Shown in pieces: positions 1 to 5,824 of a stretch of DNA of 8,207 nucleotides. The stretch comes from Nitrospira sp. (GTDB lineage: Bacteria; Nitrospirota; Nitrospiria; Nitrospirales; Nitrospiraceae). Location of the stretch: positions 1 to 8,207 of the forward strand of contig JANYAJ010000093.1 of assembly GCA_025361385.1 (NCBI GenBank), in the 5' to 3' direction. A program made the translations under genes and the position numbers. Position 1 is the stretch's first letter. Each line of letters starts with the position of its first letter. The notes beneath the pieces are model-generated. The model saw only the letters and a list, made by a program, of their open reading frames with translations, was not told where the DNA came from and made no database searches.

Positions 1-465
1 AAAGGCGGGACGAATCGGGCGGCTGTCTGCGATAGCTGTCACCGGACGACGGGCTGGGTCCCGGCGACGATGAACCACACGGTGGTGGCGGCGACGCCCT
101 GTTCAACTTGCCACAACTCTATGCTCGCGCGGGGTATTCCGGCCGGCCACAAAGGTGGGACCAACCCCGCAGCCACCTGTAACACGTGTCACAAGACGAC
201 GGCCTGGATTCCGGCCACGTTCAGTCATACGGGTGTCACGCCTGGGACCTGTGCTACCTGTCACAACGGCACGGGTGGTGTAACAGGGAAACCGGCGAAT
301 CACATCACCAGCACACAGTCATGCGATGTCTGCCATAAGAATACGACGGCCTTTTCCGGATCGAGATACCACACATCTGTGACGGCGACGCCAGGACAAT
401 GCAACACATGTCATGAGCGTGGCATGACGTGGTTAGGGGTGCGGGGGACCAGACCGTCGAACCAT
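1..465 (+). repeat. Tandem coding repeat of about 150 bases in the cytochrome gene
   Basis: Unit 1 is bases 1-150, unit 2 is 151-303 and unit 3 is 304-465 (more diverged). Units 1 and 2 both open with AAAGG(C/T)GGGAC and keep the same order: CXXCH, TTxW, PAT, His, CXXCH, His. The window begins almost exactly at a unit boundary, so more units probably lie upstream. Codons differ at many synonymous positions between units, which points to old duplications rather than recent copying. Confidence 0.75.
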
Positions 466-537
466 ACTGGCAATAAAGCCGCGCCAAACTCTTGTGATAA
501 ATCAGGCTGTCATAGGGCCGGTGGTAGTTTTGATTAA
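1..537 (+). CDS. Multihaem c-type cytochrome, C-terminal part (5' end outside window)
   Basis: The frame is open from base 1 and stops at 535-537, giving 178 residues of a longer protein; the ATG at 70 is internal. Six CXXCH haem-attachment motifs are visible (residues 10-14, 34-38, 60-64, 84-88, 108-112, 134-138), plus a terminal C-x4-CH at 165-171 (CDKSGCH). A histidine not in a motif follows each CXXCH (residues 26, 50, 76, 101, 124, 155), as expected if the haems are bis-His ligated. The chain is built of units of 50, 51 and 54 residues, each with two motifs. The conserved TTxW/F after the odd-numbered motifs shows the units are homologous. This resembles the long repetitive cytochrome c3/c7-like proteins of metal-reducing and nitrifying bacteria. 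It would be exported by Sec and matured by Ccm, probably acting as a periplasmic or surface electron carrier. Signal peptide, total length and total haem number are not visible. The multihaem call is secure; the specific function is unknown. Confidence 0.9.
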   Translation, partial: KGGTNRAAVCDSCHRTTGWVPATMNHTVVAATPCSTCHNSMLARGIPAGHKGGTNPAATCNTCHKTTAWIPATFSHTGVTPGTCATCHNGTGGVTGKPANHITSTQSCDVCHKNTTAFSGSRYHTSVTATPGQCNTCHERGMTWLGVRGTRPSNHTGNKAAPNSCDKSGCHRAGGSFD

Positions 538-719
538 GTCATCAGTTTGGTGACGTCGCTCGATGGTTCAAGCGGGGAGATCAGTGGAGTATGCCAGAGC
601 AGGACATCCGTGCGACGAATTGTGTAATCGCTGTGTGGGAAATCGACGATGAGTCAGCCTTCGAATCTCGCATGACCAGCTGCGGTCTGCCCCGACCCAC
701 CGGCAGCGTCTAATTCAAC

Positions 720-806
720 GGGAGGTCTTTGCCTGTGATGGGTGAGGACCTTCCGCTTCGGCTATTCACAACTTATGGGAACGCATGTTGCGAGAAATCT
801 CTATAA
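720..806 (+). promoter_or_regulatory. Strong Shine-Dalgarno with candidate leader frame overlapping the next gene
   Basis: GGGAGGT at 720-726 is the best ribosome-binding sequence in the gap before the barrel gene, but it is about 58 bases from that gene's ATG and separated from it in frame by the TGA at 743-745. It is well placed for GTG 735 (8 bases) or ATG 738 (11 bases). From ATG 738 a 22-codon frame (MGEDLPLRLFTTYGNACCEK plus two codons) runs to TAA 804-806 and overlaps the start of the barrel gene at 785. It could be a leader peptide that couples translation to the downstream gene. It could also be chance; nothing in the peptide is recognisable. Confidence 0.25.
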
Positions 807-3091
807 TTAGGCTGCGCCATGTGATGGGGAGCGTCCTTCTGGGAGGACTTCTCCTCCTTGTGATTCTCGTTGAGCCAGGTTCAGCCTTTGCGCAAGTACT
901 CGACCGTATTGAGATTGTGGAAACGCCTGGCGTGGCCGAGATTCACATCATCTTCAATGCGCGGGCCCTGTATCTCAGGCATACCCCCTCCGACAAAGGT
1001 GATCTCATCCGAATATTCTTGGATTTCCCAGATTTGGATCGGTCTCGTCGATTCGCGCGGGAGTTGGCGGCCTCTCCCCCCAGCGATGTCCTGCCGAAAT
1101 TTCAGATCACCTTTCCGGATCAAGCCACCAACGGGCTCTCGATCAAGTTTGAACGACCGGTTCGGTTTCGAGTGAGCCAGCGAGACATCAGAAGCAGCAG
1201 TCGCATCGTGATTGCGGTGAAACTGGACAAGCCGGTCATGCCGCTCGCGCTGCCGCCGGAAGTGAAGGCTCCTCCCGCCTCGAAGGCTCCAGTGGCGAAG
1301 GGATCTGCGCAATCGTTTGACGTTCCTCCCTTCAAACCGGGCATGGACATAGAACAATACGGCGCAGATCTCTTGGCGCTTGGGCGAACCGCCCTTGCTG
1401 CGGAGGAATATGAAAAAGCCGTCCTGATTTTTAACGCAGCCCTGAATCTTCCGCCGAACAGGCAGTCTCGCGACGCGCAAGAGATGATTGGTGTGGCCCG
1501 AGAGGGAACCGGCGATATCGACAAGGCCAAGGCGGAGTACGAACATTACTTGAAGATCTATCCGGATGGAGAAAGTGCCGCTCGAGTCAGACAGCGGATG
1601 GCGGCGCTGACCGATATGAAGACAGCGATTGCCCAAGGAAAGATGAAGAAGCCGGCGAAAAAAATCGATGAGATGCGGGTCTACGGGAGCGTGTACGAGT
1701 ATTACTATGGCGGGAACTCCCAGACGAAAATTACAGACAAAGTGGCGAATAGCACGACGAATTTCAGGAACCAGGATCAATCCATGCTCCAGTCTGCATT
1801 CGATGTCACGGGGCGGTACCGTAAAGATGAATACGACAACAAGCTCGTGGTGCGTGGAACACAGACCTACGATCTACTGGCAACTTCGGATGACCGACGA
1901 AATATCAGCCGTCTTAGGGCGCTGTATTACGAACATTCGAGTCAGGATTCGTATCTCGTCCGCGTTGGTCGTCAGCCAGGGAACAGCGGCGGTGTCCTGG
2001 ACTATCGGTTCGATGGTGCCTGGGTACGGTACACGGCTGTCCCCCAATTCTTGAATATTAACCTTCTTGCGGGCCAGCCTCGGCAATTCAGTTTGACGTC
2101 CAATTACGTGCCCGACGACCCCCGAAACTTTCGGGCCGATTTGAAGCGGTACTTTTACGGGGCAAATGTGGACATTGGTCCGATCGGGCAGGCTTGGAGC
2201 GGCAATGCGTACTTCATCAACCAGATGGTCAATGGCATTGTGGACCGCCGGGCCGTGGGGACAGAGTTACGGTATGCGGCCAACGGCAAGAATGCCTTCG
2301 GCCTAGTCGACTACGACGTATCATACAAAGTCCTCAACGTCGCGATGCTCAATGGGAACTGGGTGACCGAAGGGACGACCTACACGTTACTGGCCGACCA
2401 TCGCAGAACGCCCTATCTGCAAACGACGAATTCGCTCTTCGGGACCCCCAATGCTTCGCTCGAGCACATTAATGCGGCCAATGAAAGTCTCTTGCGCGAC
2501 CAAGCCAAGGCGGTGACGGCGACAAGCGATTTGCTCATGGCCGGCGTGCTGCATGCCGTGTCGAAGGATTGGCAACTCGGTGGGGACGTCCGTGTCAACC
2601 GTATCTCCGGTACGAGCGCCACGAACTGTTTGGTCATCTTGCCGGGAACCAGCACTCTCTTTCTCAACCCGAACGCTTTGACCGATGCGCCTTGCTCCTT
2701 GCAAGCGCAGCCAGGGACTGGCAATATCTGGAGTTATACCGCTCAAGCGATCGGGGCGAACTTTCCGTTTGAGAATACGACCTTTGTGGCGAATGCCAGC
2801 TATATTACGAGTCCAGCATACCGAGGGCAGTCGCTCGCGCTCAATTCGATGGCTCGTCTTGGACCGCGGTTGCAGTTCGACACGTTTGTGATTCTCTATC
2901 ACCAAAAAGATAGTTTTGACGTGGAGCTATATCGTGTGACTCCGACCATTCGTATCGACTATCGCTTCCTCGACAGTTGGACCTTCGAGGCCTCAGGCGG
3001 GGTGGAGAAAACGTTGACGGACAGCACGACACAAAAGGACTCGACGACGAGGGAGTTCTTTTTCTTTGGTCTCCGGTGGGACTTTTCCTAG
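785..3091 (+). CDS. Outer-membrane beta-barrel protein with AMIN-like and TPR-like periplasmic regions
   Basis: The 768-residue protein has a clear Sec signal peptide: basic start (R3, R9, R11), hydrophobic core 15-29, and an SAFA/Q cleavage site near residue 36. Residues 38-147 are beta-rich and resemble an AMIN domain (IRIFLDFPDLD near 75-85, then a second strand set ending IVIAVKL). A Pro/Ala/Lys linker follows at about 148-185. Residues 187-275 look like two or three TPR helix pairs (ALAAEEYEKAVLIFNAALNL; DIDKAKAEYEHYLKIYPDG). From about 297 to the end, alternating aromatic and polar strands with long loops suggest a beta-barrel; VGRQPGNSGGVLDYRFDGA at 394-412 is porin-like, and the chain ends FFFFGLRWDFS. 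No CXXCH is present. ATG 785 is chosen because an in-frame stop lies at 743-745 and starting at M14 would remove the positive n-region. Its own Shine-Dalgarno (TGGGA, 776-780) is weak. It lies 247 bases after the cytochrome gene and one base before ccmA. It could be the barrel of a porin-cytochrome conduit or an exporter of TPR-barrel type; function is not established. Confidence 0.7.
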   Translation: MLREISIIRLRHVMGSVLLGGLLLLVILVEPGSAFAQVLDRIEIVETPGVAEIHIIFNARALYLRHTPSDKGDLIRIFLDFPDLDRSRRFARELAASPPSDVLPKFQITFPDQATNGLSIKFERPVRFRVSQRDIRSSSRIVIAVKLDKPVMPLALPPEVKAPPASKAPVAKGSAQSFDVPPFKPGMDIEQYGADLLALGRTALAAEEYEKAVLIFNAALNLPPNRQSRDAQEMIGVAREGTGDIDKAKAEYEHYLKIYPDGESAARVRQRMAALTDMKTAIAQGKMKKPAKKIDEMRVYGSVYEYYYGGNSQTKITDKVANSTTNFRNQDQSMLQSAFDVTGRYRKDEYDNKLVVRGTQTYDLLATSDDRRNISRLRALYYEHSSQDSYLVRVGRQPGNSGGVLDYRFDGAWVRYTAVPQFLNINLLAGQPRQFSLTSNYVPDDPRNFRADLKRYFYGANVDIGPIGQAWSGNAYFINQMVNGIVDRRAVGTELRYAANGKNAFGLVDYDVSYKVLNVAMLNGNWVTEGTTYTLLADHRRTPYLQTTNSLFGTPNASLEHINAANESLLRDQAKAVTATSDLLMAGVLHAVSKDWQLGGDVRVNRISGTSATNCLVILPGTSTLFLNPNALTDAPCSLQAQPGTGNIWSYTAQAIGANFPFENTTFVANASYITSPAYRGQSLALNSMARLGPRLQFDTFVILYHQKDSFDVELYRVTPTIRIDYRFLDSWTFEASGGVEKTLTDSTTQKDSTTREFFFFGLRWDFS

Positions 3092-3092
3092 C

Positions 3093-3713
3093 ATGTTGAA
3101 GGCAGACAACGTAAGTTGTGTTCGTGGGGAACGCCGGCTCATTACGGCGCTGAGCTTCACGGTAGAGCGGGGCAGGCTCCTCGCGGTGACGGGGGCGAAC
3201 GGGAGCGGAAAAACCAGCCTCTTGCGCATGTTGTGCGGCCTGCTGCCGGCGGAGCAGGGACGTATTCTGTGGGATGGGGAAGACGTCCATGCCTGCAGGG
3301 AACGGTACCTGGCCGGCCTGATCTATATCGGGCATCTCAACAGTCTGAAAGATGACCTGACTCCGGTCGAAAATGTCACGATTTCGGCTCGCTTGGCCGG
3401 TGAAGCGATCTCAGAAGAAAAAACCTGTGAGGCCTTGGAAGCGGTTGGCCTTGCGCGGGCCATTCACCGGTTGCCGACGAGGGTATTATCTCAGGGACAG
3501 AAGCGCCGGGTCTCACTGGCGCGCTTGTGGGTCTCACAGCGGGTACTCTGGATTTTGGACGAACCGTTCGCGGCACTCGATGCGGCGGCGACCGGTCTGC
3601 TCATGCAGCAGCTGCGGGCGCATCTCAGTCACGGCGGGATTGTCATTGCGGCCACTCACCAAGAGATCGCCGTCGGCGCCGATCGCCTCGATCAGCTGAG
3701 GCTCGCTGGATGA
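3093..3713 (+). CDS. ccmA: Haem exporter ATP-binding protein CcmA
   Basis: This is the cytoplasmic ATPase of the CcmABCD complex. ATP hydrolysis releases haem-loaded CcmE from CcmC and CcmD. The 206 residues match the family length (about 205). Visible ABC motifs are Walker A GANGSGKT (34-41), signature LSQGQ (132-136), Walker B VLWILDEP (151-158) and the H-loop histidine in ATHQE (H189). The CcmA-type segment YIGHLNSLKDDLTPVENV (78-95) sits at the Q-loop position. ATG 3093 gives the family-typical start MLKADNVSCVRGER and lies one base after the barrel gene's stop. A GGTGGG at 3075-3080 inside the barrel gene can serve as its ribosome site, though at a long spacing of 12. An upstream in-frame TTG at 3066 would add nine residues and overlap the previous gene; it is less likely. 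The stop overlaps the ccmB start as ATGA. Confidence 0.96.
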   Translation: MLKADNVSCVRGERRLITALSFTVERGRLLAVTGANGSGKTSLLRMLCGLLPAEQGRILWDGEDVHACRERYLAGLIYIGHLNSLKDDLTPVENVTISARLAGEAISEEKTCEALEAVGLARAIHRLPTRVLSQGQKRRVSLARLWVSQRVLWILDEPFAALDAAATGLLMQQLRAHLSHGGIVIAATHQEIAVGADRLDQLRLAG

Positions 3714-4393
3714 GTCAGCGTGGCATGCTCGCAGCCCTGCGTGACATCATTCGGCGGGATCTCTTGCTGGCGCTGAGACGCCGTTCGGATGTCCTGACGA
3801 CGGTGTTGTTTTTCATCCTGGTCGGGAGCCTCTTCCCCTTGGGCGTCGGACCGGAACCAGCGGTGTTGCGGACGATCGCACCGGGAGTGTTGTGGGTCGC
3901 TGCACTGCTCTCGTGCCTGCTGTCGCTGGGTCGTCTGTTTACGGCTGACTATGCCGATGGAGTATTGGAGCAGATGCTGCTGATCCCGCAGCCATTGTCC
4001 CTGCTGGTCATTGGGAAGGTGACGGCGCATTGGCTGATCTCGGGGTTGCCGGTGGTGCTCCTTTCGCCGCTCCTTGGCCTGCAATTCGGTCTGACCGGGG
4101 AGGCGTTGGGCGTCCTGACCTTCTCGCTCTTGCTGGGCACGCCGACGTTGAGTTTCATCGGGGCGATCGGTGCCGCGTTGACCCTGGGGGTGCGTGGCAG
4201 TAACGTGCTGATTGCGCTCCTCGTGTTGCCATTATTTATTCCGGTCCTGATTTTCGGCGCCGGCGCCGTGTCGAGCAGTGCATCGGGAATTGGCGCCGGC
4301 GCGCATCTCTCGCTCTTGGGCGCGGGTCTGTTACTGGCCCTCGCATTGGCGCCTTGGGCCACGGCCACATCGCTACGGATCGCGCTGGAGTAA
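3710..4393 (+). CDS. ccmB: Haem exporter membrane protein CcmB
   Basis: CcmB is the inner-membrane subunit paired with CcmA in the complex that drives release of holo-CcmE. The 227-residue product is close to the usual 220. It begins with a charged cytoplasmic segment (LRDIIRRDLLLALRRRSD, 10-27) typical of the family, followed by about six hydrophobic spans near 29-48, 57-76, 97-120, 132-155, 165-186 and 199-222. The family segment around RLFTADYADGVLEQMLLIP (75-93) is present. ATG 3710 overlaps the ccmA stop by four bases (ATGA) and has TGAGG at 3697-3701 eight bases upstream, so the longer open frame before it is not used. It is followed after eight bases by ccmC. Translational coupling with ccmA is likely. 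Confidence 0.94.
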   Translation: MSQRGMLAALRDIIRRDLLLALRRRSDVLTTVLFFILVGSLFPLGVGPEPAVLRTIAPGVLWVAALLSCLLSLGRLFTADYADGVLEQMLLIPQPLSLLVIGKVTAHWLISGLPVVLLSPLLGLQFGLTGEALGVLTFSLLLGTPTLSFIGAIGAALTLGVRGSNVLIALLVLPLFIPVLIFGAGAVSSSASGIGAGAHLSLLGAGLLLALALAPWATATSLRIALE

Positions 4394-4401
4394 CCACGAC
4401 T

Positions 4402-5166
4402 ATGATGGGTCTCACTCGTATCAATTGGTTCAAGTATTCGTCGCCGCAGGCGTTCTATCCCCTGGCCGGACGTCTGATGCCTTGGTGTGCTACCGCAGCG
4501 ATTCTGTTGATCGGGGTAGGTCTTTATCTTGGATTCTTTGTGGCGCCGACCGATTTTCAGCAAGGACAGTCCTATCGCATTATTTTCGTCCATGTCCCGG
4601 CTGCCTGGATGTCGATGTTCCTCTATGTGGTCATGGCCATCTGGGCCGGGCTTGGATTGGGCCTCAATGCGCGTCCCTCGTTCATGATGGCCCAAGCGAT
4701 TGCTCCGACCGGGGCGCTCTTTACCTTTCTTGCGCTGGTGACCGGCGCCATGTGGGGCAAGCCGACCTGGGGCGCCTGGTGGGTCTGGGATGCCCGGCTG
4801 ACATCCGAACTGATCCTCCTGTTTCTGTACGGCGGGGTGATGCTGCTCCGCACGTCTATCGATGATTCCCGCCGCGCCGATCGTGCCAGCGCCGTCTTCG
4901 CACTGGTCGGGGTCGTGAATGTTCCCATTATTTATTTTTCCGTGCGCTGGTGGAATACGCTTCACCAGGGTGCCTCTGTGAGCATGACGGCTGCGCCAAA
5001 AATGGCGGCGACGATGCTCACGGCGATGTTGGTCATGACGCTGGGGTTCTGGATGTACAGTCTCGCCGTCACGCTGGCACGGATGCGTTGTGTAATCCTC
5101 GAACGTGATCGGCAAGCCTCCTGGGACACGCACCCGCCGCATCAAGACGCGCTGGGGGTTTCCTGA
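4402..5166 (+). CDS. ccmC: Haem-handling membrane protein CcmC
   Basis: CcmC binds haem at the periplasmic face and transfers it to CcmE. The 254-residue product is slightly longer than E. coli CcmC (245). It carries the tryptophan-rich WWD motif at 118-130 (WGKPTWGAWWVWD) and the two expected axial-ligand histidines: H64 in FVHVPAAW and H188 in NTLHQGAS. About six hydrophobic spans are visible. The ATG at 4402 follows the ccmB stop by eight bases, with GGAG at 4387-4390 eleven bases upstream. A second ATG at 4405 is equally possible. The upstream in-frame ATG at 4354 would lie inside ccmB and add a non-homologous tail, so it is rejected. The hydrophilic C-terminus (about 229-254) contains HPPH and is a little longer than usual. 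Its stop overlaps the ccmD start (TGATG). Confidence 0.96.
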   Translation: MMGLTRINWFKYSSPQAFYPLAGRLMPWCATAAILLIGVGLYLGFFVAPTDFQQGQSYRIIFVHVPAAWMSMFLYVVMAIWAGLGLGLNARPSFMMAQAIAPTGALFTFLALVTGAMWGKPTWGAWWVWDARLTSELILLFLYGGVMLLRTSIDDSRRADRASAVFALVGVVNVPIIYFSVRWWNTLHQGASVSMTAAPKMAATMLTAMLVMTLGFWMYSLAVTLARMRCVILERDRQASWDTHPPHQDALGVS

Positions 5167-5333
5167 TGCAGTGGGGCAGCGTGTCAGAGTTTGTCGCCAT
5201 GGGCGGATACGGCCTCTACGTGTGGACGTCGTTTGGCGTCACGGCGTTCGGTATGCTGTGGGAAGTATTGGCCTTGCGGCGGCGGTATGCGGCGGCCCGT
5301 GAGGGCGCCCGTCAATCATTTCAGGATCAGTGA
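5166..5333 (+). CDS. ccmD: Haem exporter subunit CcmD
   Basis: This 55-residue gene lies exactly where ccmD is expected, between ccmC and ccmE. The start reads [20 protein letters not shown]. It has the family features: an [13 protein letters not shown] periplasmic motif (8-20), one transmembrane helix (about 17-37), then a basic cytoplasmic stretch LRRRYAAAR (37-45). CcmD is a small tether that stabilises CcmC-CcmE and the CcmAB complex and is needed for release of holo-CcmE. The ATG overlaps the ccmC stop by one base (TGATG), and GGGGG at 5154-5158 is a weak ribosome site seven bases upstream, so coupling to ccmC translation is likely. It ends 11 bases before the preferred ccmE start. Confidence 0.92.
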   Translation: MQWGSVSEFVAMGGYGLYVWTSFGVTAFGMLWEVLALRRRYAAAREGARQSFQDQ

Positions 5334-5344
5334 ATGGAACGACG

Positions 5345-5812
5345 ATGAAACCCAGACAGAAACGTTTTGTGCTCATCGGACTTGGTCTCGTGGCGTTGGC
5401 CGTGGCTGCCGTCTTGGTGCTGAATGCATTCCAAAGCAATCTGGTGTTCTTTTTTACGCCGACGCAAGTGGCCAATGGGGAAGTGCCTCAGGGCCGCAGC
5501 TTCCGCATCGGCGGGATGGTCGAAAGTGGAAGTCTCACGCGTGAGGGCGACGGCCTCACCGTTCATTTCATCGTGACCGATATGGCGAAGCGCGTTCCCG
5601 TGATGTTCAAAGGGATTCTTCCTGACCTCTTCAAGGAGGGGAAGGGCGCTGTGGCGCAGGGGCAACTCGGGGCTGATGGGACGTTCATCGCCAGCGAGGT
5701 GCTGGCCAAGCACGATGAGAACTATATGCCGCCGGAAGTCGCTGAGGCGCTGGCCAAAGCCAAGGCGAAAGGCGCACAGAGTAGCAGCACGTTGATCGTA
5801 CAACCGCAGTAG
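5345..5812 (+). CDS. ccmE: Periplasmic haem chaperone CcmE
   Basis: CcmE binds haem covalently in the periplasm and passes it to the CcmF/CcmH ligase. The 155-residue product has a short basic N-terminus (MKPRQKRF), one membrane anchor (about 8-28) and an OB-fold domain. The diagnostic haem-binding motif [13 protein letters not shown] is at 119-131, with H123 as the covalent haem ligand and Y127 as the nearby tyrosine. The histidine-type motif (HxxxY) is present rather than the archaeal/delta-type cysteine variant. [17 protein letters not shown] (90-106) is also family-typical. ATG 5345 gives the usual N-terminus. An in-frame GTG at 5330 overlaps the ccmD stop as GTGA and would add five residues; AGGA at 5323-5326 is only three bases before it, so it remains a weaker alternative. 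The C-terminal tail beyond 135 is Ala/Lys/Ser-rich and variable in the family. ccmF follows after 12 bases. Confidence 0.96.
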   Translation: MKPRQKRFVLIGLGLVALAVAAVLVLNAFQSNLVFFFTPTQVANGEVPQGRSFRIGGMVESGSLTREGDGLTVHFIVTDMAKRVPVMFKGILPDLFKEGKGAVAQGQLGADGTFIASEVLAKHDENYMPPEVAEALAKAKAKGAQSSSTLIVQPQ

Positions 5813-5824
5813 GACACCACCTGT

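Noticed and set aside
538..554. Small hairpin directly after the cytochrome stop (7-pair stem with one T-G pair, 3-base loop)
   Set aside because: The stem is weak and not GC-rich, and no T-run follows, so it does not meet the pattern of an intrinsic terminator.
591..713. A 40-residue frame (start MPEQDIRATN) in the gap after the cytochrome gene, with GGGGAGA about ten bases upstream
   Set aside because: It is short, has no recognisable motif or membrane segment, and frames of this size occur by chance. Conservation in relatives would be needed to support it.
718..732. Partial match to a sigma-54 promoter (TTGC at 729-732)
   Set aside because: The invariant GG of the -24 element is CG at the required spacing (719-720); the sequence is better explained as a Shine-Dalgarno. 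No convincing sigma-70 boxes were found in 538-784 either.
3066..3092. Upstream TTG start for ccmA
   Set aside because: It would add nine residues not typical of CcmA and overlap the barrel gene by 26 bases; ATG 3093 gives the expected N-terminus.
4354..4401. Upstream ATG start for ccmC inside ccmB
   Set aside because: It would add 16 residues translated out of frame from the ccmB end, unlike known CcmC N-termini; ATG 4402 has an acceptable ribosome site and fits the family.
3949..5145. A 398-codon open frame on the minus strand opposite ccmB/ccmC
   Set aside because: Its translation is rich in Arg, His, Pro and Gly with no recognisable domain, and it lies wholly opposite well-identified ccm genes; it is a shadow of high-GC coding.
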